The notes below the pieces were generated by a model. The model was not told the origin of the DNA. It searched no databases and saw only the letters and a list, made by a program, of their open reading frames with translations. This document shows, piece by piece, positions 8,001 to 13,653 of a stretch of 13,653 nucleotides of DNA. How positions within the stretch are numbered: the first letter of the stretch is position 1; each line of letters starts with the position of its first letter. The stretch is from NCBI GenBank assembly GCA_937885475.1, contig CAKZZR010000141.1, positions 1 through 13,653 on the forward strand, written 5' to 3'. Position numbers and translations under genes: made by a program. The stretch comes from an uncultured Treponema sp. GTDB taxonomy: Bacteria; Spirochaetota; Spirochaetia; Treponematales; Treponemataceae.

Positions 8001-9536
8001 GTCAGCTTCCGCACCAGGCTCACCAAGGTCGTCGCTTAAAGCTGCGCCTACGTCCGCATCAGTTTCCGGCTCCTCGTATTCTTCTATATTTATGTCACCA
8101 AAGGCATCTCCTGCTTCTGGTGCGGGCGCTTTGGAAACAGGCGGCTCCGCCTCAACATCAGCAAGCTGATCATAGCCGTCCTCGCCCGGAATAAGAATGT
8201 CGTCAGTGGTAAGCTCTGCAAGAGGCTTTGAGATGCGCTTCTTTTGCTCCTCCTGGGCTGCTGTGGCACTGCCGGAAGCTCCTGCATCAAGAGCTTTTTT
8301 AGCATGGCTTTCTACCGGGATGTCGACTTCCTCAATAGGAATGTCGCCAAACATGTCATCCGCACCAAAGGAATCCGCGGTATCGCCCTCAGAAGAAAGC
8401 TCCGTCAAATCTTCTGCTTCCGGCAAGATGGCATCCGCAGGGTCATCTCCTGTGAATTCTGAGGCTTCCTCGCTTTTTGCCAACGGCTCTGTCAGAGGCT
8501 CTGCTTCCGGAAGGTCAAAATCATCAGCAGAGGCTGGTTCGCCAGTCTCAAGCGAAACCTCCTCTTGTGCAGGAAGCTCAAAATCCTCCGCGCTTAGCAC
8601 CGCGTCAGAAGAGACCGGTTCAGAAGTGGCAGGCTCGTCAAAACTGAAGGAATCTGCATCCGGCAAAGAAAAATCGTCAAGCCCGTCAGCGGAAACTTCT
8701 CCGAACGAGCCTTCTTTTATGGAATCGTTTCCGTCGCCGAACGAAAAATCATCGGCAGCAAAATCAATGTCGGGAACACCAGATGCAGGTTCGGCTTGCT
8801 CATGAGTCGCGCCCAGTGCATTCTGCTCCGGTCGCTCCTCAGTCTCCGCCCCGGCGTTTTTGCCATTAAGCGCGGACGCAATAATCTGGTCGGCAAGGGA
8901 GGCCGCCTCGTCCATAGCAGAGGGCGCAGGCTTCGCATTTATGTCATCAAGTTCAACAGGCTGGGCGTTGTCTACCGTGTCAGGAACGTTGAGCGCTTCC
9001 GTATCAGGCTCTGGCTCAGGCTGATCTTCCTCGGTTCCCGCAGTGCCGTCAAAGCCGGTTCCACCAAGCAAATCCTCAAGGCTTAAATCAGAAATCTCAG
9101 GTTCTGGTTCAGGTTCCGGCTCTGGTTCAGGCTCGCTTTCTTCCACCGGCTCTGCAAACATAGAAAGGTCTGGCGCACCGCCGTCATCGCCGCCGTCAGA
9201 ATCAAAGGCTCCCAAATCGCCCAAGGACGACAAATCCGGCACCACAAGACCTGCGGCGCTGTCTCCGCCCTCCGCAGAAGATGCCGTCGTCGCGGAAGAG
9301 GTTCCCATAATGTCCGAAAAATCCTCTTCTACATGAACTTCCTTTGCAGGCCTTACGTCGTAATCAACCGGCTCGGGCATTCCCGCAACAAAGTCGTCGG
9401 AATCGTCCTTATCCTCAATGTCCGTAGGAACAGGAATCGTAACGGGTTTTTCGCCCCTTGACGCACGAAGTCCGGGTTCGTTTCCCAAAGAAAGAATATC
9501 TGCATTGAATTTTTTTAGCTGACTTAAGCCCGGCAT
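5061..9536 (-). CDS. Giant acidic disordered region, single TM span and TPR domain; candidate flagellar collar-type scaffold
   Basis: A 1491-residue protein. Residues 1-55 (MPGLSQLKKFNADILSLGNEP...RGEKP) are of ordinary composition and look like a conserved docking segment. About 56-810 is extremely rich in D, E, S, A and G and poor in K/R. It has no predicted fold, contains an EP run near 133-146, and carries many short [DE]-F-x-[LI]-[PD]-like motifs. An ordinary island, KRISKPLAELTTDDILIP, begins near 430. About 825-915 is predicted helical (LSDAQYEKFLKNLSGYPLNV). About 922-945 is one membrane span (IIPGTIVSIAAIIICFFLF). About 950-1430 carries TPR-like helical repeats (for example YKQGYVLLESEDFPQSETKFNEAT and YKIGYIQYSKEQYADAVGSFMKAG). 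No signal peptide is seen, so the acidic part is probably cytoplasmic and the TPR part periplasmic. Acidic tail, TM and TPR in a spirochaete recall periplasmic flagellar collar proteins such as Borrelia FlcC (BB0326); this is an inference. GGAG (9549-9552) lies 12 bases before the ATG. Confidence 0.75.
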   Translation of the reverse strand: MPGLSQLKKFNADILSLGNEPGLRASRGEKPVTIPVPTDIEDKDDSDDFVAGMPEPVDYDVRPAKEVHVEEDFSDIMGTSSATTASSAEGGDSAAGLVVPDLSSLGDLGAFDSDGGDDGGAPDLSMFAEPVEESEPEPEPEPEPEPEISDLSLEDLLGGTGFDGTAGTEEDQPEPEPDTEALNVPDTVDNAQPVELDDINAKPAPSAMDEAASLADQIIASALNGKNAGAETEERPEQNALGATHEQAEPASGVPDIDFAADDFSFGDGNDSIKEGSFGEVSADGLDDFSLPDADSFSFDEPATSEPVSSDAVLSAEDFELPAQEEVSLETGEPASADDFDLPEAEPLTEPLAKSEEASEFTGDDPADAILPEAEDLTELSSEGDTADSFGADDMFGDIPIEEVDIPVESHAKKALDAGASGSATAAQEEQKKRISKPLAELTTDDILIPGEDGYDQLADVEAEPPVSKAPAPEAGDAFGDINIEEYEEPETDADVGAALSDDLGEPGAEADGESVPDGLFDTSDMELPDLGEGDSSEFSLDDIDLPDSGSAEASGEDSDAGFELDASIPADSDDEADSASSDDFGLDGMNLDLPDEESDSTIDAPAPDATDSDGFDLPEDGSDAGASDSSDAFAGMDFNLDDMDAPLSSSEGAGADGLDALALDTAASPAGDSGDDFGFGDLDFDGGDSLDLGDDNSIAGETASNAEESTGLGDDFPSDFNFDLSDAADDTASSTGEVDDSVPAETFDTSEMDGLDFGIQETDSHINSNGDFELGSSDDFDFDNGDFEIPGFSDVDTVEVNKNGKIKVPETEKAKAEEADENADLPPNTLSDAQYEKFLKNLSGYPLNVRIAIEELIVKNEFTDEAEFEIIKKVLKKVSARQLASELEKMLDVSIPVPRDFERRTAEEYEAYKQSFQYQLRNKIIPGTIVSIAAIIICFFLFEFTKNFIYKPMRATSLYKQGYVLLESEDFPQSETKFNEATKFALQKKWFFTYARGYRNHKQYVRAEQMYRNILTCFKHDKAAGLEYAGMELDELANYESAEQIILRDVLDFHVNDPDGILLLGDTYLEWATEKDPSKFDEARKRYSDLIQLYGANQKSMDLYSSRMMRYFIRTDNLLEVLTLKERFYPRAKSLGAEDWTDLSGYLLDKLYGPLSPSDEYLRTKIEDVKEMLTRAVKADGTNPLAHYNLSKYYVHMKNGLYARNSLESTLSAFDAARTIKRRDMYKYIDSYRLLGEQYVRDADYLKAMEAYSGGISLFRTEHVGNGLEGNADVGHLYSDYGDVEYFVAGDMDGALESYQDAVTNDYDRGEIRYKIGYIQYSKEQYADAVGSFMKAGEDFDDDQSLLLAMGNTLSLRNDNYAAQSYYQRLLNQLNAEKTQRGVLFPQTHKEEAEIVDNFLKATNNMGVTLYRLARRTGSSALNAQAMVNFQDSLRAWDSLTRNQETMVRLGGSNLAEQNIKYVTHPMPDYEPAIYTEIPRTLSAEDGIIK

Positions 9537-9640
9537 AAATTAAGAATACTCCATTGTGCGTTTTTTTTAAAGTATCTGAACCACACGGTTTCTTAATTAG
9601 ATTAACGGATTTTTCTTTCGCTCACTTTATTCTTATATTT

Positions 9641-9646
9641 TATACT
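9641..9646 (+). promoter_or_regulatory. Possible -10 box for the CBM48-type gene
   Basis: TATACT at 9641-9646 lies about 52 bases before the chosen ATG (9698) and is followed by AAAG, resembling TATACTAAG in front of the transporter at the left end. No good -35 is present. The 9537-9697 gap also holds the start signals of the divergent TPR gene. Its only other structure is a weak AACC/GGTT inverted repeat (9579-9590). Confidence 0.3.
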
Positions 9647-9697
9647 AAAGAAAGTTTTTTGCTAAAAGCCGCCACCGTTTTTTCCGATAGACAGAAT

Positions 9698-10429
9698 ATG
9701 AAAAGATTCTCAAAACTTAAGGTAGTGCTTTCCGCTGCCCTGCTGCTCGTCGGCTTTGGCACGATGTACGCCCAGACCGCAGACGAGCCTGACACATACG
9801 AGCTTACGAACCTTATTTCCACCATTACCAGCGTGCAGGCACCTTTTGTAACGGACAAATTCATCGTCTTTACGCAGCAGAACGGCCCGCGCTTTGCCGG
9901 AATCGCCTTTGATTTTGAGGGGTACCGCGTCATTCACCCATTCCAGATAAAAAACACAAGGGATTTTGAGGAGAACATAACCAGCTCCCTGCTGTTCTTT
10001 GTTCTTGACCGCCCAAAGGACAAAACAGAAATTACCTACAGGCTGATTATAGACGGCTTGTGGACGGCAGACCCGCTGAACCCAAACCGTTTTTTTGACG
10101 AGGACACAGGCGTTTCGCTTTCGCGTTTGGACTTGGGCGGCATGCTGCCAGAAGTGACGGGAACAAAGGCACAGCACATAACAAAATTCATCTACAACGG
10201 CGAGCCCGGACAGACCGTGCGCCTTGGCGGAACGTTCACCAACTGGGACAGCTGGATTTATGAGCTTGAGGAAAAGGAGCCGGGCTTGTACGAGCTGGAA
10301 CTTCCGCTTCCCAAGGGAACTTACTACTACAATTATTTTCTTGGAATGACGGCAATTACCGACAAGACAAACCCGCGCAAATCCTGGTCAGACGAGGGGC
10401 GCGTTACCTCCGTCATCGAAGTAGAATAA
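9698..10429 (+). CDS. Secreted protein with C-terminal CBM48/AMPK-type glycogen-binding-like domain
   Basis: With the ATG at 9698 the product is 243 residues. The frame stays open to an upstream ATG at 9554, but 9698 gives a proper signal peptide (MKRFSKLKVVLSAALLLVGFGTMYA, likely cut after Ala25), while the upstream extension does not look like an export signal. The Shine-Dalgarno is weak (AGACAG). Residues about 160-243 form a CBM48/AMPK-beta-like E-set domain: VRLGGTFTNWDSWIYELE, then GLYELELPLPKGTYYYNYFLG and DKTNPRKSWSDEGRVTSVIEV. The middle (about 90-150) contains ITYRLIIDGLWTADPLNPN followed by DTGVSLSRLDLG. It resembles the last strands of the same fold (Y.F.VDG.W..DP.NP), so a diverged second copy is likely. 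No catalytic domain is attached. It probably binds a glycan or protein partner in the periplasm. It is convergent with ffh. Confidence 0.78.
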   Translation: MKRFSKLKVVLSAALLLVGFGTMYAQTADEPDTYELTNLISTITSVQAPFVTDKFIVFTQQNGPRFAGIAFDFEGYRVIHPFQIKNTRDFEENITSSLLFFVLDRPKDKTEITYRLIIDGLWTADPLNPNRFFDEDTGVSLSRLDLGGMLPEVTGTKAQHITKFIYNGEPGQTVRLGGTFTNWDSWIYELEEKEPGLYELELPLPKGTYYYNYFLGMTAITDKTNPRKSWSDEGRVTSVIEVE

Positions 10430-10439
10430 AAAAGGGGAT

Positions 10440-10546
10440 GTCTAAAAAGAATGAATCTCGGTGGTTGAGCGTGTCGAAACCACCATATATAGTGCATCTG
10501 GTCATTTCGACAGGCTCAATGACCGTATGCACGAAACTTATTAGAC
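10440..10546. repeat. REP/MITE-like palindromic element with terminal inverted repeats and two covarying hairpins
   Basis: GTCTAAAAAGA (10440-10450) and ACTTATTAGAC (10536-10546) are inverted repeats matching at 9 of 11 positions; a GGG/CCC pair outside (10435-10437, 10549-10551) may extend them. Inside are two hairpins. The first is GGTGGTT/AACCACC (10460-10466, 10478-10484) with loop GAGCGTGTCGA. The second is GGTCATT/AATGACC (10500-10506, 10518-10524), whose loop on the other strand is GAGCCTGTCGA. Its stem is extended by GTGCA/TGCAC (10492-10496, 10528-10532). The loops differ at one base of eleven, while the stems differ by paired changes. The element fills the gap between the convergent CBM48 and ffh genes, where no ordinary terminator is seen, so it may also end both transcripts. 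Confidence 0.75.
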
Positions 10547-10577
10547 GGCCCTCTTCCTGCATCTCCGCACGCAAACA

Positions 10578-11960
10578 CTATCGGCGGAACATCTTTGCCA
10601 TATCACCAAGTTTACTCATGTCCATTCCCTGCAATGCGGAAGCGTCCATTCCAAGTTGACTCATCATGCGGTTCTGAAGCCCCTTGTTGCGCGTAAGCTT
10701 TTTCATCGTAAGCTTGGTTTTCTCAAACTGCTTGATAAGCTTGTTCACATCGGCAACGCTTGTGCCGGAGCCTGCGGCAATGCGCTTGCGGCGGCTAGGG
10801 CCGATTATAAGGTGGTTAGAGCGCTCCTTTTTTGTCATCGAAAGGATTATTGCCTCCTGTTTTTTCATCGCACTGGTGTCGACCTGCTGATTCGCCATTC
10901 CCGGAATCATATCCACAAGCGACTGAATTGAGCCCATCTTTTTTACCTGCTGGAACTGCGCGAGCATGTCCTCAAGCGTGAACTCATTCTTCATCATGCG
11001 CTTCTGAAGCCGCTCCGCCTCTTCCTGATCGACGGTTTCCTGCGCCTTTTCCACAAGGCTTACCACATCGCCCATGCCAAGAATTCTGCTTGCAATGCGG
11101 TCAGGATGGAACGGCTCCAAATCCTCGGTCTTCTCGCCGGTACCAACAAACAGAATTGGCTTGTCAGTTATGGTCTTAAGAGAAAGCGCCGCACCACCGC
11201 GGGCATCTGAATCGAACTTGGTAAGAATAATGCCGGTAAGTCCCAGCTGCTCATCAAAGAACTTTGCAATGTCAACGGCATTCTGACCAGTCATAGCGTC
11301 GGCAACAAGAATCACCTCGTCAGGAGAAAGCGCCTTTTTTATCTTGGCAAGCTCCTCCATCATAGCCTCGTCAATCTGAAGCCGTCCGGCGGTGTCGACA
11401 ATCAAGGTGTCAAACTGATTTTTCTTTGCGTATGCAAGGGCTTCAACGGCATTTTTTACCGCGTCCTTGGCATTTTCCTTGTACACAGGAACGCCGATTT
11501 TTTCTCCAAGCACAGAAAGCTGTTCAACCGCGGCTGGACGCACCAAGTCGCAGGCGGCAAGCAATGGACGGCGACCGTCTGCCTTAAGACGGGCGGCAAG
11601 CTTATGCGCGGCAGTGGTTTTTCCGGCACCCTGAAGACCAAGCATAAGGATAACGCTGGTGGTGTCCGGTCCCTTAAGTCGCAGTTCCTGTTTTTCTGAG
11701 CCAAGCATGGCAACAATCTTGTCGTGAATGATTTTTACGAACTGCTGCCCCGGATTAACCGCCTTCAGAACCTTCTCGCCCTTTGCCTCTTCTATAGTGC
11801 TGTTCACAAAGCGACGAACGACGCGCAGGTTTACGTCCGCCTCAAGCAGAGCCATTTTTATCTGCTCGACGGTTTCCTCTATATTTTTTTCGGTGATAGT
11901 GGATTTTCCGCTCAAGGAGCGTACAATCGAACTGAATGTTCCCGTAATTTTCTCAAGCAT
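10578..11960 (-). CDS. ffh: Signal recognition particle protein Ffh (SRP54)
   Basis: A 460-residue GTPase that binds 4.5S RNA, recognises signal sequences on nascent chains, and docks with FtsY to deliver ribosomes to the membrane. The N domain (about 1-90) is helical. The G domain shows GLQGAGKTT (P-loop, about 107-115), DTAGRLQID (about 187-195), TKFDSDARGGAALS (about 245-258) and GTGEKTEDLEPFHPDRIASRILGMGDV closing it. The methionine-rich M domain has FTLEDMLAQFQQVKKMGSIQSLVDMIPGM and the RNA-binding segment SRRKRIAAGSGTSVADVNKLIKQFE. It ends in a flexible Met-rich tail (LGMDASALQGMDMSKLGDMAKMF). The length is normal. The ATG at 11960 lies 9 bases after the gpsA stop. Its ribosome site AGGA reuses the AG of the gpsA TAG, so the two genes are tightly linked in one operon. 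Confidence 0.97.
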   Translation of the reverse strand: MLEKITGTFSSIVRSLSGKSTITEKNIEETVEQIKMALLEADVNLRVVRRFVNSTIEEAKGEKVLKAVNPGQQFVKIIHDKIVAMLGSEKQELRLKGPDTTSVILMLGLQGAGKTTAAHKLAARLKADGRRPLLAACDLVRPAAVEQLSVLGEKIGVPVYKENAKDAVKNAVEALAYAKKNQFDTLIVDTAGRLQIDEAMMEELAKIKKALSPDEVILVADAMTGQNAVDIAKFFDEQLGLTGIILTKFDSDARGGAALSLKTITDKPILFVGTGEKTEDLEPFHPDRIASRILGMGDVVSLVEKAQETVDQEEAERLQKRMMKNEFTLEDMLAQFQQVKKMGSIQSLVDMIPGMANQQVDTSAMKKQEAIILSMTKKERSNHLIIGPSRRKRIAAGSGTSVADVNKLIKQFEKTKLTMKKLTRNKGLQNRMMSQLGMDASALQGMDMSKLGDMAKMFRR

Positions 11961-11969
11961 TTTTTATTC

Positions 11970-13028
11970 CTAATTTGAAGCCCAGCTCAAAAGCTCATCA
12001 AGAAAGTCAAGCGGGCGGATTTCTTTATTAAGGATGCGGAACAAGCCATTGCAAAGAGGAAGCTTCAAGTCCTTCTTTACGCACAGCTCGTGAATGTACT
12101 TACAGGCAACGGCACCTTCCGGTAGGTAGCCGATTTTTCCGATATTCGCAATCAAATCGTCAATATTTGAGAAGTTGGCAAGTATATCGGTTTTTATGAT
12201 GTCCTGACCAAAGCGCCGGTTGCGTCCGAACTTACTCTTACAGGTAACATCAAGGTCGCCGATTCCAGAAATTGAAGTGAACGTTTCCGGGTGGGAAGCG
12301 CCCAGCGCCATTCCAAGCGTCTGAATCTCGTTCAGACCAGCTGCCATAAGCAGGCTGCTTGAATTGTCGCCAAAAATCTGCGAATGCTCAGAAACCGCAT
12401 CCATGGCACCGTAGATGACCGCAATGACGTTTTTTGCCGCCGCACAAATCTGCACGCCAATAACGTCAAAGCTGGAGAACACCATAAGACCCGGAACGCG
12501 CATAAGCTCGCGCACGCGGATAGAATTCTTTGGGTTCTCGCAGGCGGCAATAAGACCGGTAAGCTTGCCCATTGCAACTTCTTCGGCATGGCTTGGACCT
12601 GCAACGTATACGGTGTTTCCCTTGTAGAATTCAGGAAGCACGCTCTCAATCGTCTCAAGCACAAGCTTAGGACCGTCCGCGCTTGGCACAAAGCCCTTTG
12701 TGAGCGCGGCAAAAACCGAGGAGCCGTCCTTAATGTTCGGCACGTCCACGATTTTTTTGATTGTACTCGCAAGGAATAATGATGGAGAGGCAATTATGAT
12801 AAATTCCTTTCCTGTGGCAACCTCAATAATGTCATTTGAAACCGTAAGGTTTTCAGAAAGCTTATATCCCGGAAGATACCGCTTGTTCTCATGCTCATTA
12901 TTTACAGAGTCCTTAACTTCCGGCTCCAAAGCCCACATCTGAACCTTGTGACCACCATGGGCAAGAGCCTGTGCAAGACCAGTTCCCCATGCTCCACCAC
13001 CAAGAACTGCAACAGATTTTGATTCCAT
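11970..13028 (-). CDS. gpsA: NAD(P)-dependent glycerol-3-phosphate dehydrogenase
   Basis: Cytoplasmic enzyme reducing dihydroxyacetone phosphate to sn-glycerol-3-phosphate, the backbone precursor of phospholipids. The product is 352 residues from the chosen start. Motifs are the N-terminal Rossmann VAVLGGGAWGTGLAQALA, GPSHAEEVAMG, CAAAKNVIAVIYGAMDAV with the catalytic lysine, GIGDLDVTCKSKFGRNRRFG and LPEGAVACKYIHELC, all as expected for GpsA. Three ATGs lie in a row (13034, 13031, 13028). The ribosome site GAAGG (13036-13040) is 1, 4 and 7 bases from them, so 13028 (MESKSVAVLGGG) has the best spacing, with 13034 giving a 354-residue form. It lies 35 bases after ndk with no terminator between, and its stop overlaps the ffh ribosome site. 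Confidence 0.95.
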   Translation of the reverse strand: MESKSVAVLGGGAWGTGLAQALAHGGHKVQMWALEPEVKDSVNNEHENKRYLPGYKLSENLTVSNDIIEVATGKEFIIIASPSLFLASTIKKIVDVPNIKDGSSVFAALTKGFVPSADGPKLVLETIESVLPEFYKGNTVYVAGPSHAEEVAMGKLTGLIAACENPKNSIRVRELMRVPGLMVFSSFDVIGVQICAAAKNVIAVIYGAMDAVSEHSQIFGDNSSSLLMAAGLNEIQTLGMALGASHPETFTSISGIGDLDVTCKSKFGRNRRFGQDIIKTDILANFSNIDDLIANIGKIGYLPEGAVACKYIHELCVKKDLKLPLCNGLFRILNKEIRPLDFLDELLSWASN

Positions 13029-13063
13029 CATCATACCTTCTTTTTCAGAGATTTTAAGATTTT

Positions 13064-13507
13064 TTAGATCCAGTCAGAAAGGCTGTCCTTCCAATCGAAC
13101 AATTCTTCTTTTTTGAAGAACAAATTAATCTCACGCTCAGCGCTCTCATCGGAGTCAGAAGCATGAATTACATTGAAATTCGTGTGCGCGCAAAAATCGC
13201 CGCGAATTGTTCCAGGAGCGGCCTCACTTGGCTTTGTAGCGCCTACAAGCTTGCGCACCAACGTAACGCAGTCATCTCCCTGCCAGACCATGGCAACCAC
13301 AGGAGCGGATGTAATGTAATCGCACAAATCACCAAAGAACGCCTTTTCCGCATGCTCTGCATAATGATTGGACGCAAGCTCCTGACTGATATTCATCATC
13401 TTAAGACCAACGAGTTTCAGCCCTTTTTTTTCAAGGCGGCTGATAACTTCACCAACGAGCCGGCGATTCAATACGCCCGGCTTTAACATAGCAAAACATC
13501 TTGTCAT
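13064..13507 (-). CDS. ndk: Nucleoside diphosphate kinase
   Basis: A 147-residue enzyme that moves the gamma phosphate of ATP to other nucleoside diphosphates through a phosphohistidine. Catalytic and binding residues are all visible: Lys9 (MLKPGV), Tyr49, Arg85, Thr91, Arg102 (TIRGDF), Asn112 and the phosphorylated His115 in NVIHASDS. They keep the spacing of the well-studied NDKs with a constant offset of three. The usual KPDAV is KPGVL here, and the C-terminus runs on as FKKEELFDWKDSLSDWI. No ribosome binding site precedes the ATG at 13507; a strong promoter sits immediately upstream instead. It is the first gene of the apparent ndk-gpsA-ffh operon. Confidence 0.96.
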   Translation of the reverse strand: MTRCFAMLKPGVLNRRLVGEVISRLEKKGLKLVGLKMMNISQELASNHYAEHAEKAFFGDLCDYITSAPVVAMVWQGDDCVTLVRKLVGATKPSEAAPGTIRGDFCAHTNFNVIHASDSDESAEREINLFFKKEELFDWKDSLSDWI

Positions 13508-13515
13508 ATCAGATG

Positions 13516-13544
13516 ATTATACTATAGAACTGCTGGTATTTCAA
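13516..13544 (-). promoter_or_regulatory. Near-consensus sigma-70 promoter for the ndk-gpsA-ffh operon
   Basis: On the minus strand TTGAAA (13544-13539) and a perfect TATAAT (13521-13516) are separated by exactly 17 bases. The last base of the -10 is only 8 bases before the A of the ndk ATG, so the transcript should start at about 13509-13507, at or two bases before the start codon. Confidence 0.8.
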
Positions 13545-13612
13545 CTTTTTAGCAGGAGATGGCCAGGGCAAACGCATTATAAATCCGAACATATAAAACA
13601 GGCAAAAATTAT

Positions 13613-13640
13613 AAAAAAATAGCGCAAAGGAGAGTTTGCG
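13613..13640 (-). terminator. Probable terminator of a minus-strand gene beyond the right edge
   Basis: On the minus strand CGCAAA (13640-13635) and TTTGCG (13628-13623) form a 6-bp stem with a 6-nt loop. CTA and then seven Ts (13619-13613) follow. It points leftward, so it would close a gene lying to the right of the window, separating it from the ndk promoter. The stem is short. The 13545-13612 stretch is AT-rich with no gene seen. Confidence 0.5.
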
Positions 13641-13653
13641 GCTTTCAAAAACA

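Noticed and set aside
7258..8169. A 303-residue open frame on the plus strand, antisense to the acidic protein, with another at 8197-8805
   Set aside because: Both are serine/proline/lysine-rich mirror images of the biased GAx/TCx codons of the acidic region. Neither has a domain or a convincing ribosome site, and the opposite frame is clearly coding.
9579..9590. AACC-ACAC-GGTT inverted repeat between the divergent TPR and CBM48 genes as an operator
   Set aside because: Only four base pairs and a single occurrence; this is expected by chance.
10438..10659. A 73-codon plus-strand frame starting after AAAAGGGG
   Set aside because: It runs through the palindromic element and then into the antisense of the ffh 3' end. 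The product has no recognisable features, and the AGGGG directly abuts the ATG.
13621..13640. GGAGAGTTTG looks like the start of a 16S rRNA gene
   Set aside because: The following bases (CGGCTTTC) do not continue as 16S rRNA, and the segment is better explained as the loop and stem of a minus-strand terminator.

Overview
The window looks like chromosomal core DNA of a Treponema-type spirochaete. This is inferred from gene content: a large acidic TPR membrane protein with a spirochaete-style layout, a DUF2259-like exported protein, an exported CBM48-type protein, a nucleoside diphosphate kinase with the variant KPGV segment, and signal peptides with relaxed lipoboxes. I see no phage, plasmid, CRISPR, tRNA or rRNA, and no insertion sequence with its own transposase. 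The genus assignment is inferred, not proven.

Layout, left to right. (1) 123-1367 (+): AspT/YidE-YbjL-type membrane transporter behind an extended -10 promoter, followed by a highly structured intergenic segment and a bidirectional terminator. (2) 1546-2568 (-): putative lipoprotein with an Ig-like domain and a lamin-tail domain. (3) 2796-3512 (-): secreted DUF2259-like protein with its own strong terminator. (4) 3609-4445 (+): unknown integral membrane protein with about eight membrane segments. It ends one base before the convergent gene 5. (5, 6) 9536 down to 4447 (-): a two-gene operon. A 1491-residue protein has a ~750-residue acidic disordered N-terminal region, one membrane span and a C-terminal TPR domain. 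It overlaps by ATGA a CTP-dependent polyprenol/diacylglycerol kinase-like gene. (7) 9698-10429 (+): secreted protein with one clear and one possible CBM48/E-set domain. (8-10) 13507 down to 10578 (-): ndk-gpsA-ffh, apparently one operon from a near-consensus promoter that would give a leaderless or almost leaderless ndk mRNA. A terminator-like hairpin at the right edge probably closes another minus-strand gene outside the window.

How the genes relate. The ndk-gpsA-ffh block is housekeeping: NTP balance, glycerol-3-phosphate for phospholipids, and co-translational membrane targeting. The TPR protein/polyprenol kinase pair joins an envelope-spanning scaffold to a lipid-phosphorylating enzyme. 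The scaffold could be a homologue of a spirochaete periplasmic flagellar collar protein (FlcC-like), which is a hypothesis only. The remaining genes are mostly exported or membrane proteins of poorly known function.

The most unusual non-coding feature is a ~107 bp palindromic element at 10440-10546, between the convergent CBM48 and ffh genes. It has imperfect terminal inverted repeats and two internal hairpins. The hairpins share an 11-nt loop while their stems differ by compensatory changes, which suggests a REP/MITE-like mobile repeat.
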